DNA from: an uncultured Oscillospiraceae bacterium
GTDB lineage: Bacteria; Bacillota; Clostridia; Oscillospirales; Oscillospiraceae
Direction: 5' to 3'
Assembly (NCBI GenBank): GCA_934589665.1
Contig: CAKTOJ010000004.1
Span: 1 to 43,033 of the forward strand
Length of the DNA: 43,033 nucleotides
Below, in pieces: positions 15,768 through 24,329 of this stretch. The notes below the pieces were generated by a model that saw nothing but the letters and a program-made list of their open reading frames with translations, did not search any database and was not told the DNA's origin. Made by a program: the position numbers and the translations under genes. The number at the start of each line of letters is the position of its first letter. Within the stretch, counting starts at the first letter, position 1.

Positions 15768-16492
15768 CACAGCACATTTTGAAGCACGGTGATCCCACCG
15801 GATAATATCACGTAACAATAGACGATTCGTCTGAGCTGCTCTGCATTGAGCTTACTTCCCAGCTTCAGTCCGAAGCGCTGTCCGCAGACAACGCCCGCAA
15901 TACCGAGCACCGTCAATGGCAGCAAAGGCGGTGTATAGTAGCCATTCAGAACGCGCGTGGTAAAAGAGATCGTATTCGTGCATGCAAAGTTCGTCTGCGC
16001 GTTAGCCAGATAGCTCTCCCGGCTGTCCGTCGCAGCCAGATAATAAATCGCCATGATCGGCCCGCCGACGGAAAACAGGCCGCCGCAGAGGCCAGCCAGC
16101 AGCCCGCACACAATAGTGACTGCCGGCGTGACGCGGATAGCCGCCTTCTTCTCGGTCAGCAGCAGGTAGCTTCCGAGGATCATCAAAAATACGCCGAAGG
16201 CGATTGTCAGCCCGTGCAGATCCATTTTGCCGATGAAGCGGATCGCTGTCACACTCGTTACCGCGTAAAGCAGCGTGGGCGGCAGCGTGATCCGAAGGTC
16301 GGCATTTTTGCGCAGCTTCCATGCCAGCGTCACAGTCAAGCCGAGGCAGATGGATGTAGAAACCGATGGCGCAACCGTCATATCGAAAAAATAAGGCAGA
16401 ATCGTCATCATCACGACCGCGGCTCCGAAGCCGGTAATGGACTGAACAAAGCCGCCAAGCGCCGCACTCAGTGCGACTGCAAAATATACCAT
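15767..16492 (-). CDS. TSUP-family (TauE/SafE) membrane transporter
   Basis: A 241-residue protein with about seven or eight membrane segments. It shows the duplicated family pattern: GGFVQSITGFGAAVVMM near the N-terminus and GLLAGLCGGLFSVGGPIMAI in the second half. TSUP members export sulfite or organosulfonates, or take up related anions; the substrate cannot be told here. Start 16492 follows GGGAGA at good spacing; the upstream extension to 16546 runs into a terminator and is not membrane-like. It lies behind livF on the same strand, separated by a terminator, with only about 20 bases between that terminator and its start, so it has no visible promoter of its own. Confidence 0.9.
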   Translation of the reverse strand: MVYFAVALSAALGGFVQSITGFGAAVVMMTILPYFFDMTVAPSVSTSICLGLTVTLAWKLRKNADLRITLPPTLLYAVTSVTAIRFIGKMDLHGLTIAFGVFLMILGSYLLLTEKKAAIRVTPAVTIVCGLLAGLCGGLFSVGGPIMAIYYLAATDSRESYLANAQTNFACTNTISFTTRVLNGYYTPPLLPLTVLGIAGVVCGQRFGLKLGSKLNAEQLRRIVYCYVILSGGITVLQNVL

Positions 16493-16511
16493 GGAATGTC
16501 TCCCTTTTCTT

Positions 16512-16543
16512 AAAAAATAACCGCCGGCACAAATGCCGACGGT
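16512..16543 (-). terminator. Terminator downstream of livF
   Basis: On the minus strand ACCG-t-CGGCA pairs with TGCCG-g-CGGT (one T-G wobble) around loop TTTG, followed by TATTTTTTA. Confidence 0.8.
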
Positions 16544-16586
16544 CATTTTACGTCAATTCCCGTGCAGTGTCAAGCGCACGAACCGC

Positions 16587-17303
16587 TTATCGATTGCGCT
16601 TTTTGCCGAGATATGCCTCCTTGACCTTTTCATCGGCAAGCAGCGCCGCACCGGTGCCAAACATGGTGATGCGGCCCGTCTCCAGAACATAGGCAAGGTC
16701 GGCGATTTTGAGCGCCATATTGGCGTTCTGCTCAATGAGCAGAATGGTCACACCCTGTTGGTTGATCTCGCGGATGATGTCAAAAATACCCTGCACAACC
16801 AGCGGCGCAAGACCGAGAGAGGGCTCATCCATCATCAGCACCTTCGGACGTGACATCAGGCCGCGTCCGACCGCCAGCATCTGCTGCTCGCCGCCGGAGA
16901 GCGTACCGGAGAGCTGCCAGCTGCGCTCCTTGAGGCGGGGGAAGAGCTCATAGATCCACTCGATGTCCTTTTCGATCTCCGCCCTATCCTTGCGCAGATA
17001 GGCGCCGATCCTGAGATTTTCCAGCACCGTCATATCCGGGAACACACGCCGTCCCTCAGGAACCTGCGCAATACCGGAGGCGAGGATAGAGCTGATGGGC
17101 TTGCCGAGCAGTTCTTCCCCATTATAAGTAATGGAACCGGCCTTTGCCTTGACAAGGCCGGAGATGGTACGCAGCGTGGTGGATTTGCCCGCGCCGTTCG
17201 CGCCGATGAGGGTGACGATCTTGCCGTCCGGCACCTCCATATCGATGCCGCGCAGCGCCTGAATCCCGCCGTAGGCGACCTGAAGGTTCTGAATTTTAAG
17301 CAT
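16587..17303 (-). CDS. livF: Branched-chain amino acid ABC transporter ATP-binding protein LivF
   Basis: A 238-residue ABC ATPase with Walker A GANGAGKST, the LivF-typical IAQVPEGRRVFPDMTVLENL, signature LSGGEQQMLAVGRGL and Walker B VLMMDEPSLGLAP. It pairs with LivG to drive uptake of leucine, isoleucine, valine or related amino acids through LivHM. The start overlaps the end of livG by eight bases, with GGAAGAGG just before the ATG, so translation is coupled. It is the last gene of the core liv operon and is followed by a terminator. Confidence 0.97.
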   Translation of the reverse strand: MLKIQNLQVAYGGIQALRGIDMEVPDGKIVTLIGANGAGKSTTLRTISGLVKAKAGSITYNGEELLGKPISSILASGIAQVPEGRRVFPDMTVLENLRIGAYLRKDRAEIEKDIEWIYELFPRLKERSWQLSGTLSGGEQQMLAVGRGLMSRPKVLMMDEPSLGLAPLVVQGIFDIIREINQQGVTILLIEQNANMALKIADLAYVLETGRITMFGTGAALLADEKVKEAYLGKKRNR

Positions 17304-18144
17304 CCTCTTCCACCCCCAGATAAGCGTCGATGACGCGCTGATTGTTCTGGATCTCCTCCGGCGTACCGGTGGCGATCAGCTCGCCGAAGTCAATGACATA
17401 GATACGGTCGGAAATGTCCATAACCAGATCCATATGGTGCTCAATGAGCAGGATTGTCAGTCCAAATTCGTCGCGGATGCGGCCGATGAACTCCGTCAGC
17501 TCGTCGGTCTCCTGCGGGTTCATGCCGGCGGCCGGCTCGTCAAGCATCAAAAGCTTCGGCTCAGTCGCCAGCGCGCGGGCAATCTCCAGCCGGCGCTGCT
17601 TGCCGTAGGGCAGCGAGGTCGCCAGTTCATCCTTGACGTCCTCAAGGCCTACAATGCGCAGCAGCTCCATAACCTCTTCGCGCTGCTGCGCCTCTTCCCT
17701 GCGGTTGAGGCGGAACGCCGCGGAGAACACATTGCTGGTGCGGCGCATGTGCTTGGCGATGAGCACGTTGTCAAACACCGTCTGCGACTTCCACAGGCGG
17801 ATATTCTGGAACGTGCGCGCCATGCCGCGCCGGGTGATCTTATCGGGCGTGGGGTCAAGCACAGGCAGATGGAGGAACTTTTCCGCCTCCTTGCCCTTAT
17901 AATTTTGCTTCATCTTGCCCTGCGGATAGTTGCGGACAATCGGCTCACCCATAAAGCTGACCTGTCCGTTCGTCGGCTCATATACGCCGGTGATGGTGTT
18001 GAATGCAGTGGTCTTGCCCGCGCCGTTGGGGCCGATGAGCGCGACAATCTCGCCCTCGTTGACCTCAAGACTGAGGTTGTCGACGGCGACGACGCCGCCG
18101 AACTGCATTGTTACATTTTCAAGTCTGAGAACATTCTGGCTCAT
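17296..18144 (-). CDS. livG: Branched-chain amino acid ABC transporter ATP-binding protein LivG
   Basis: A 282-residue ABC ATPase with Walker A GPNGAGKTT, the LivG-typical ITRRGMARTFQNIRLWKSQT, signature SLPYGKQRRLEIARAL (the usual LivG variant of LSGGQ), Walker B LLMLDEPAAGMNP and H-loop LIEHHMDLV. An insertion after Walker A (KMKQNYKGKEAEKFLHLP) makes it a little longer than E. coli LivG. It overlaps livM by four bases (ATGA). It forms the heterodimeric motor with LivF. Confidence 0.97.
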   Translation of the reverse strand: MSQNVLRLENVTMQFGGVVAVDNLSLEVNEGEIVALIGPNGAGKTTAFNTITGVYEPTNGQVSFMGEPIVRNYPQGKMKQNYKGKEAEKFLHLPVLDPTPDKITRRGMARTFQNIRLWKSQTVFDNVLIAKHMRRTSNVFSAAFRLNRREEAQQREEVMELLRIVGLEDVKDELATSLPYGKQRRLEIARALATEPKLLMLDEPAAGMNPQETDELTEFIGRIRDEFGLTILLIEHHMDLVMDISDRIYVIDFGELIATGTPEEIQNNQRVIDAYLGVEEDA

Positions 18145-19256
18145 TCCTTACTGCCTCCTTTCCGGCTGCGGCGGCGAAAGAGATCGGGGAGCTCCTTATC
18201 GCCCATGATGCCCTTGCGGAAGAAGAGCACGACGACCATGATGATAACGGAAACGATGGCCATGCGGAAGCCGTTTTTAAAGATGCCCGGCGCCTTGATG
18301 CCGAGAAACTCGCCCATATCGAGGCCGCGCAGCAGCCACTCAAGCGCCGCAACATAAAGGAAGCTCGTAATGACGCTGCCCGTAATGGAGCCGATGCCGC
18401 CGATGACGACGAGCAGCAATATCTCATAGGTCATGGTGCTCTTGAAGGACATTGCCTGCACCGCGCCCATGTACATTGCCAGCATGCCGCCGCCGACACC
18501 CGCAAAGAATGAGGAGATGATAAAGGCCAGACGCTTGTGGTGCGCAAGGTTGATCCCCATGGCCTCAGCGGCGATCTCGTCGTCGCGGATGGCCTTGAAT
18601 GCGCGGCCATAGGTCGAATTGACCAGCAGAACGATGCAGGCGATGAATACACCGGCGAGCAGAAGATAGGCCGTCGCGCCGGAAAAGTCCGGATAGCCCT
18701 TGAGCAGGTTGGAGGCGTTCGTCAGCGGGCCGATCGCATTCCACTGGATCAGTGTGCGCAGAATCTCGGCAAAACCGAGCGTGGCGATAGCGAGGTAGTC
18801 GCTCTTCAGGCGCAGAACCGGCAGACCGATCAGGTAGGCGAAGAACGCCGCAATCACACCGCCGACCAGCAGAGCGGCGATCATACCGACCGCCGTGCCG
18901 GCCTTATCGCCCAGCACACCGGCGAAGATCTCCGGCAGGGAGAACTTCACAATGCCGCCGTCAAAATACTGATACACGCCCGCGCGCTTGTCCACGGGGA
19001 TGCAAAGGACGGCGTAGGAGTATGCGCCAAGGAGCATGAAGCCCGCCTGACCGAGCGAAAAGAGGCCGGTGAAGCCGTTGAGCAGGTTCATTGAAACGGC
19101 GACGAGGGAATAGACCGACGCCTTCTTGATGACCTTGATGACAATGTGGTAGCTCGGCAGCCGGGCGTCGAGCACCATGGCCGCAGCCAGCACCGCAAGC
19201 AGGATAACTGCAGTGAGGACGGACTCGCGGCTGAGTGTTTTCTTTTTCATCTTCAC
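18141..19256 (-). CDS. livM: Branched-chain amino acid ABC transporter permease LivM
   Basis: A 371-residue permease with about nine or ten membrane segments. It contains the LivM block NLLNGFTGLFSLGQAGFMLL near residues 58-77 and the coupling segment STYGRAFKAIRDDEIAAEAM. The C-terminal tail is basic (FRRRSRKGGSKE). GGAGGGG lies five bases before ATG 19256, and the gene begins seven bases after livH. It pairs with LivH to form the membrane channel. Confidence 0.96.
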   Translation of the reverse strand: MKMKKKTLSRESVLTAVILLAVLAAAMVLDARLPSYHIVIKVIKKASVYSLVAVSMNLLNGFTGLFSLGQAGFMLLGAYSYAVLCIPVDKRAGVYQYFDGGIVKFSLPEIFAGVLGDKAGTAVGMIAALLVGGVIAAFFAYLIGLPVLRLKSDYLAIATLGFAEILRTLIQWNAIGPLTNASNLLKGYPDFSGATAYLLLAGVFIACIVLLVNSTYGRAFKAIRDDEIAAEAMGINLAHHKRLAFIISSFFAGVGGGMLAMYMGAVQAMSFKSTMTYEILLLVVIGGIGSITGSVITSFLYVAALEWLLRGLDMGEFLGIKAPGIFKNGFRMAIVSVIIMVVVLFFRKGIMGDKELPDLFRRRSRKGGSKE

Positions 19257-19262
19257 CCCTCC

Positions 19263-20141
19263 TTACACCTTGTCCGTAACCTTTTCGCCGAAAAGGCCGG
19301 TGGGCTTGACGCACAACACGACGATCAGCAGTGCAAAGGTGAACGCATCGGAGAAGGTGGACTGTCCAACGCCCTTGATGATCTCCTCGCACAGGCCGAT
19401 CAAAAACGCGCCGAACACCGCGCCGGGAATGGAGCCGATGCCGCCGAACACCGCCGCGACGAAGGCCTTCAGACCCGGCATGCCGCCGGAGCTGATGCCG
19501 ACGGTGGGGTAATTCGTAAAGTAGAGCATCGCGCCGACTGCGGCCAGGAAGGAGCCGATGACAAAGGTCATGGAAATGACTGAGTTGATCTTCACGCCCA
19601 TGAGCTGCGCCGTCTCAAAATCCTTGGCGGCGGCGCGCATGCCCATGCCGATCTTCGTTTTCTTGATGAGCGCAACGAGCACGAACACCAGCGCAATCGT
19701 CAGAATCGGCGTCACTACCGTGACGCGCTTGGTGGATTCTCCGAAGAGCATGATCGAGTCGGAGATCCACGGGATCGGCTTCTTGACAGGCTGGGCCAGT
19801 CCGCCGGTGATGTAAAACGCAACATTCTGGATGAGATAGCTCACGCCGATGGCGCTGATCATCAGCGACATACGCGGCGCAGTGCGCAGCGGCTTATACG
19901 CCGCGCGCTCAATGGCGAAGCCGAGAACGACGGTGCACAGCAGCACAAGGGGAATCGCAATGTACATGGGCATTGATGCGGTGGTATAGACCATGATAAG
20001 GCCCGCCACCATAAAGACGTCGCCGTGAGCAAAGTTAATCAGGCGCAGAATACCATAGACCAGCGTATACCCGATGGCAATGAGTGCGTACTGTCCGCCC
20101 GCGGAGACGCCATTGATGAGATACGGTAAAATTCCCTGCAT
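19263..20141 (-). CDS. livH: Branched-chain amino acid ABC transporter permease LivH
   Basis: A 292-residue permease beginning MQGILPYLINGVSAGGQYAL, the standard LivH start, followed by YTLVYGILRLINFAHGDVFM. The coupling motif appears in TKIGMGMRAAAKDFETAQLM. Start 20141 is set by AGGAGG at good spacing; the longer open frame to 20204 passes through a hairpin and is not LivH-like. It is separated from livK by two strong hairpins, which would lower its expression relative to the binding protein. Confidence 0.96.
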   Translation of the reverse strand: MQGILPYLINGVSAGGQYALIAIGYTLVYGILRLINFAHGDVFMVAGLIMVYTTASMPMYIAIPLVLLCTVVLGFAIERAAYKPLRTAPRMSLMISAIGVSYLIQNVAFYITGGLAQPVKKPIPWISDSIMLFGESTKRVTVVTPILTIALVFVLVALIKKTKIGMGMRAAAKDFETAQLMGVKINSVISMTFVIGSFLAAVGAMLYFTNYPTVGISSGGMPGLKAFVAAVFGGIGSIPGAVFGAFLIGLCEEIIKGVGQSTFSDAFTFALLIVVLCVKPTGLFGEKVTDKV

Positions 20142-20162
20142 GGAAAACCTCCTGCTTTCTAA

Positions 20163-20200
20163 GGATATCGCGGAAATCGTTCCGTTTTTCCGCGATATCC
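20163..20200 (-). repeat. 14-bp inverted repeat directly before the livH ribosome binding site
   Basis: GGATATCGCGGAAA and its exact reverse complement, separated by ten bases. On the minus-strand transcript it folds just after the terminator-like hairpin and ends about ten bases before AGGAGG of livH. It has no T run, so it is more likely an RNA stability or processing element than a terminator. Confidence 0.7.
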
Positions 20201-20208
20201 GCACCGTG

Positions 20209-20251
20209 AAAAAACGGGGAAACCTTGGCGGGGCGATTGCCCCGCCAAGGT
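20209..20251 (-). terminator. Terminator-like hairpin between livK and livH
   Basis: A perfect 13-bp stem, ACCTTGGCGGGGC / GCCCCGCCAAGGT, with a four-base loop. On the minus strand TTTCCCCG and then six T follow, so the T run is offset; partial termination is likely. This would keep livK mRNA more abundant than livHMGF. Confidence 0.7.
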
Positions 20252-20277
20252 CGGCTTATCTAAGTCGGTTGGTTCGC

Positions 20278-21480
20278 TCAGTCAATACCCTGAACGGCAA
20301 CGAAGTCCCACTCGCCGGTTTCGGTGTTCGCGGTCTTAATGAACGCGGAGTCACGGTTGGCGTCACCGATTTCGTTGAAGGAGATGTCGCCGGAAATGCC
20401 GGAGTAGGTCACGCCGGGCAGAGCAGCAAGAATGTCGGCGGGAGCGGTGCTGCCAGCGGCCTTGACGGCCTCAAGCGCCACGAAGTAGGCATCGTAGCCC
20501 ATCGCAGTAACAGCTGCGATCATGTCGTTGCCGCCGTTGTTGGTCAGCGCGTCGGGATTGGCGTTCATCCACTCCTTGATGCCGGAGTCGAAGTCGGGCG
20601 CGCCGCCCTCCTGATAGAAGGTGGTGACGTAAAGCTCGGTGTCAGTGCCCTTGGCGGCCTCAACGACCATGTTGCTGTCGAGCGTATCAGAGCCAAGGAG
20701 CGCGCCCTCAAAGCCCTGCGCAGCGGCAGCCTCAACGATCAGCTGCGCATAGTTGATGGAGACGGGGCAGAAGATAACGCCGGCACCCGCAGACTTGGCA
20801 TTATTAATATAGGAAACAAAGTTCGCGTTGCCCTCGGGGAAGTCCTCGGAAACGACCGTGCCGCCGAGCTCCTCAAAGGCCTTGGTGAAGTAGTAGACCA
20901 GACCCTGATCGTAGTCGGAGCCGAGCATAGCGAGCGTATACGCAGTGGTCACGCCGAGCTCCTTATACGCATAGTTCGCCAAAACGGTGCCCTGGAACGG
21001 ATCGAGGAAGCAGATGCGGAAGTAAACGTCGCAGTCGGACGTGACCTGCGGGTTGGTGCAGGTGACGCCGATGGCGGGCACGCCAGCCTCGGCAAACACG
21101 GTGCCGCCGGCCATGGAAACGCCGGAGCCGTAGGAGCCGAGCACGATGCTCACGCCCTGATTGATGAGCTCAGCCGCCGCAGAGGGGCCGTTTTCGGCGC
21201 TGGTGCGGTTATCCACCGTGACCAGCTCAACCTGATATTCCTCACCGTTGATCTCAACAGTGGGCTGAACATAATTGGCATACTGCATGCCAAGCACTTC
21301 CTGCTTGCCGCCGGCGCCATTGTCGCCGGTAAGCGGTTCGAACACACCGATTTTAACAACCTTGTCAGAACCGGTGGAATCGCCGCTGCCATCGCCCGTC
21401 TGCGTGTCGTCCTTGCTTCCGCAGGCGACCAGACCGAGCGCCATGGTGAGCGCAAGAATCAATGCAAAAATCTTTTTCAT
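20278..21480 (-). CDS. livK: Branched-chain amino acid-binding lipoprotein (LivK/LivJ type)
   Basis: A 400-residue type I periplasmic-binding lipoprotein. The lipobox is LVAC (Cys20), followed by an Asp/Ser/Gly linker, then VVKIGVFEPLTGDNGAGGKQ and the family blocks VDNRTSAENGPSAAAELI, VSIVLGSYGSGVSMA and AMGYDAYFVALEAVK. It captures the amino acid outside the membrane and delivers it to LivHM. Start 21480 is chosen because AGGAGG precedes it by ten bases and it gives a classic MKKIFALILALTMALG signal; TTG 21489 is possible but less likely. It is the first gene of the liv operon, under a near-consensus promoter at 21551-21579. Confidence 0.96.
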   Translation of the reverse strand: MKKIFALILALTMALGLVACGSKDDTQTGDGSGDSTGSDKVVKIGVFEPLTGDNGAGGKQEVLGMQYANYVQPTVEINGEEYQVELVTVDNRTSAENGPSAAAELINQGVSIVLGSYGSGVSMAGGTVFAEAGVPAIGVTCTNPQVTSDCDVYFRICFLDPFQGTVLANYAYKELGVTTAYTLAMLGSDYDQGLVYYFTKAFEELGGTVVSEDFPEGNANFVSYINNAKSAGAGVIFCPVSINYAQLIVEAAAAQGFEGALLGSDTLDSNMVVEAAKGTDTELYVTTFYQEGGAPDFDSGIKEWMNANPDALTNNGGNDMIAAVTAMGYDAYFVALEAVKAAGSTAPADILAALPGVTYSGISGDISFNEIGDANRDSAFIKTANTETGEWDFVAVQGID

Positions 21481-21550
21481 AAACCACAATCCTCCTGTCT
21501 TTCTGCCGCAGCACGCGGCTCGCTCGGGCTCTCGCCCTTACGTTTCATGT

Positions 21551-21579
21551 ATTTTATCGGGATACTGATTTTTTTTCAA
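21551..21579 (-). promoter_or_regulatory. Promoter of the liv operon
   Basis: Minus-strand TTGAAA (21579-21574), 17 bases, TAAAAT (21556-21551), leaving a leader of about 65 bases. In 21580-21768, between this promoter and the ftsH terminator, I see no gene, no conserved RNA and only a weak alternative promoter (TTGTCA, 17 bases, TACAGG). Confidence 0.8.
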
Positions 21580-21768
21580 TCGGCGGAATTATCAGAATTT
21601 TCCTCCCGGACAGTGCGCAGCAGAACACTTCCCCATCTTTTTGTGCGTGCATTTGTCCTTTTCCTGTAGACAGCTGCCGTTTTATTGACAATATCTATGG
21701 CTGAATTGTTTTTCTGACATAGACATCCGTCTTTGTTATTTTGCACAATGCTTCCTCTTGAAAAATAC

Positions 21769-21818
21769 AAAAAAGCGGCGCCGGACACGCCCAAAGCCAT
21801 GTCCGGCACCGCTTTTTT
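21769..21818 (-). terminator. Terminator of the gdpP-to-ftsH operon
   Basis: A long stem, GCGG-c-GCCGGACA / TGTCCGGC-a-CCGC, with six A and six T at the ends and a 12-base loop, five bases after the ftsH stop. Confidence 0.93.
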
Positions 21819-21822
21819 CGCT

Positions 21823-23652
21823 TTATGCCGTTTCGCCAGTGATCTTCTCAAATTCCTCCGCCGTCATGCTCTCATTTTGCAGCAGATACTCTGCCACTGC
21901 CGTCAGCGCCGCGCGCCGCGCCGTCAGGATCTCCTCACAGCGACTGTAAGCGCGGTCGATAATGGCCTTGACCTCCTCGTCAATCTCTGCCGCGGTTTTT
22001 TCCGAGTAGCTGCGCGTCTGGCCCATCGTCTTGCCGATGAACACCTCGTCATGGCCGCTTTCAAAGGCGATGGAGCCGAGACGGTCGCTCATGCCGTAGG
22101 CCGTGACCATTTTGCGTGCGATGTGCGAGGCGCGCTCGATGTCATTTGAAGCGCCGGTCGAAATATCGCCAAGCATCAGCTTTTCCGCCGCACGCCCGCC
22201 GAGGAGAGAGACGATCTGCTCCTCCATATAGCGCTTGGACTGGTACGAGCGGTCCTCCTCCGGCAGCGAGATGGTCATACCGCCCGCCTGCCCACGCGGA
22301 ACGATAGTAATGCGGTGGACCGGCTCGTGCGTCGGCAGAGCCTGCATGACCACGGCATGCCCCGCTTCGTGATAGGCGGTCAGCCGACGCTCATGCTCCG
22401 GCACAACGCGGCTGCGCTTCTCCGGTCCAGCGAGCACCTTGATCTCCGCTTCCTCAAAGTCCGCCATGGTGACGAAATGGTCGCCGCGGCGCGCGCTGAA
22501 CAGTGCCGCCTCATTGGCAAGGTTCTCCAGATCCGCGCCGGTAAAGCCGGCGGTTCCCTTTGCGACCTTATTGAGGTCCACATCCTCGGCCAGCGGCTTG
22601 TTGGCCGTATGGATCTTAAGAATATCCTCGCGTCCCCTGATGTCAGGGTACCCGACGTAGACCTGACGGTCAAAGCGGCTGGGACGCAGCAGCGCGGGAT
22701 CAAGGATGTCCGCACGGTTCGTCGCGGCAAGAACGACCACGCCGTCGTTCGTGCCGAAGCCGTCCATTTCGACGAGCAGCTGGTTGAGCGTCTGCTCGCG
22801 CTCGTCGTGTCCGCCGCCGAGGCCGGTGCCGCGCTGGCGGCCGACCGCATCGATCTCATCGATGAAAATAATGCAGGGCGCCGCCTTCTTGGCCTGCTCA
22901 AAGAGATCGCGCACACGGCTCGCGCCGACGCCCACATACATCTCCACAAAGTCTGAGCCGGAAAGGGACAGAAACTCTACATCCGCTTCCCCCGCGACCG
23001 CGCGGGCAAGCAGCGTCTTGCCTGTGCCCGGAGGGCCGACGAGCAGCACCCCCTTCGGGATGCGCGCACCGAGCTCTACAAATTTCTGCGGAAAGCGCAG
23101 GAAATCCACGATCTCACTGAGCTCTTCCTTCTCCTCGTCCGCACCGGCCACATCGGCGAAGGTCGTCTTGCGTCCGCTCTCACTGCCGCGCTTGAACGTT
23201 GCGTTGCCGAACTTCGCCATGCGGTCGCCTCCGCCGCCGGAGGAGCGCATGGAAAGGAAGTACCAGATGGCGATGAGTCCGCCGACCGCCACCACATAGG
23301 GCAGCACCATAGCCAGATAGTTTGGGGAATGGCTGGCGGAAATGTCGTAATCCTCCAGGATCCCCGCCTTTTTCTGCTCCTCGATCAAGCCGCCGAGATC
23401 ATCGTAGAACAGATCAAAGTCGTACAGCTCCTTCGTCAGCTCTGTCCTGCCGCTCACGGGCTCGCGCAGCTTCAGCGTAAGCGTGGTATCGCGGATGGTG
23501 AAGAATTTTACCTTCTCCTGCTCAAAAAGCTGCACCACCTCGGCATACGAGGCTGTCTCCTCCTTCGGGCGCGTCAGAAAGGAGTAGGCCGAAAGGAAGA
23601 GCAGGATACAGGCCATCCAGATGAGATAATTGGGTCGTTTTGTTTGCGTCAA
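21823..23652 (-). CDS. ftsH: ATP-dependent zinc metalloprotease FtsH
   Basis: A 609-residue membrane-anchored AAA+ protease. Membrane helices lie at about 9-26 and 112-134, around a short extracytoplasmic domain. Walker A is GPPGTGKT (206-213), Walker B IIFIDE (261-266), and the zinc site HEAGH is at 428-432. The second region of homology reads [12 protein letters not shown] (319-329) instead of the near-universal RPGRFDR: Ser325 replaces Gly between the Pro and the arginine-finger residues, which are themselves kept. It degrades membrane and regulatory proteins. The start is TTG 23652 with GGAGGG seven bases upstream. It is the last gene of a six-gene operon and follows an attenuator-like hairpin after hpt. 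Confidence 0.97.
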   Translation of the reverse strand: MTQTKRPNYLIWMACILLFLSAYSFLTRPKEETASYAEVVQLFEQEKVKFFTIRDTTLTLKLREPVSGRTELTKELYDFDLFYDDLGGLIEEQKKAGILEDYDISASHSPNYLAMVLPYVVAVGGLIAIWYFLSMRSSGGGGDRMAKFGNATFKRGSESGRKTTFADVAGADEEKEELSEIVDFLRFPQKFVELGARIPKGVLLVGPPGTGKTLLARAVAGEADVEFLSLSGSDFVEMYVGVGASRVRDLFEQAKKAAPCIIFIDEIDAVGRQRGTGLGGGHDEREQTLNQLLVEMDGFGTNDGVVVLAATNRADILDPALLRPSRFDRQVYVGYPDIRGREDILKIHTANKPLAEDVDLNKVAKGTAGFTGADLENLANEAALFSARRGDHFVTMADFEEAEIKVLAGPEKRSRVVPEHERRLTAYHEAGHAVVMQALPTHEPVHRITIVPRGQAGGMTISLPEEDRSYQSKRYMEEQIVSLLGGRAAEKLMLGDISTGASNDIERASHIARKMVTAYGMSDRLGSIAFESGHDEVFIGKTMGQTRSYSEKTAAEIDEEVKAIIDRAYSRCEEILTARRAALTAVAEYLLQNESMTAEEFEKITGETA

Positions 23653-23677
23653 GCGTTGTCCCTCCCCTGTTGCGTAT

Positions 23678-23707
23678 GGAAGAAAAGAGGCGACGCGCGC
23701 CTCTTTT
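23678..23707 (-). terminator. Terminator-like hairpin between hpt and ftsH
   Basis: A perfect 10-bp stem, AAAAGAGGCG / CGCCTCTTTT, with a five-base loop; on the minus strand it ends in TTTTCTTCC. As no clear promoter follows, partial read-through into ftsH is likely. Confidence 0.7.
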
Positions 23708-23734
23708 CCTTCTTACTCATAGAATATCAAAAAG

Positions 23735-24289
23735 TTACTTGCTGTAGACCTCGGGCTTGAGCACGCCGATGTAGGGCATGTTGCGGTACTGCTGCGCGTA
23801 GTCCAGACCGTAGCCCACGACGAACTCGTCGGGGACTTCAAAGCCGGCCAGATCCGCCGTGATCGCCTTGGTGCGGCGGGAGGGCTTATCGAGCAGCGTC
23901 ACGATGGTCACGCTCTTGGCGCCCTTGGTGAGGAAATAGTGCTTGAGGAAGTCAAGCGTATTTCCGGAGTCGAGGATATCCTCAATGACAATGATCTCGC
24001 GGCCGGTAATGTCCTGCTGGAGGTCGTGCGTGATCTGCACCACGCCGGACGAGGTCGTGCCGCTCTGATAGGACGAGACGGCGATAAACTCAATGTCGCT
24101 TTTGATCTGGCAGGCGCGGACAATGTCCGCCATAAAAATGCAGCTGCCCTTGAGCACGCCGAGGAACAGAGGATTTCTGTCCTTGAACTGCTCATAGAGC
24201 TCATCGCCCATTTCCTGCACGCGCGCCTTGATCTGTTCTTCGCTGTAGAGTACCTTCAGGATGTCCTGATCCATCATGCTTTTTGCCAT
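23735..24289 (-). CDS. hpt: Hypoxanthine phosphoribosyltransferase
   Basis: A 184-residue purine salvage enzyme that joins hypoxanthine (and usually guanine) to PRPP to give IMP or GMP. The PRPP-binding motif is VIEDILDSGNTL (101-112), and FLGVLKGSCIFMADI (42-56) is the pyrophosphate loop region. VSSYQSGTTSSG forms the flexible lid, and the C-terminus EVPDEFVVGYGLDYAQQYRN is the base-binding segment. Start 24289 follows GAAGGA; the longer frame overlaps tilS and is discarded. The order tilS-hpt-ftsH is a common Gram-positive arrangement, and TilS and Hpt form a regulatory complex on ftsH in Bacillus. Confidence 0.97.
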   Translation of the reverse strand: MAKSMMDQDILKVLYSEEQIKARVQEMGDELYEQFKDRNPLFLGVLKGSCIFMADIVRACQIKSDIEFIAVSSYQSGTTSSGVVQITHDLQQDITGREIIVIEDILDSGNTLDFLKHYFLTKGAKSVTIVTLLDKPSRRTKAITADLAGFEVPDEFVVGYGLDYAQQYRNMPYIGVLKPEVYSK

Positions 24290-24329
24290 AGCTTTTCCTT
24301 CTCCCGTTTTTTTATCATAATTGCGCGGC

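Noticed and set aside
21576..21851. 91-codon minus-strand frame between ftsH and livK
   Set aside because: It overlaps the ftsH terminator and the end of ftsH, has no ribosome binding site and no recognisable domain.
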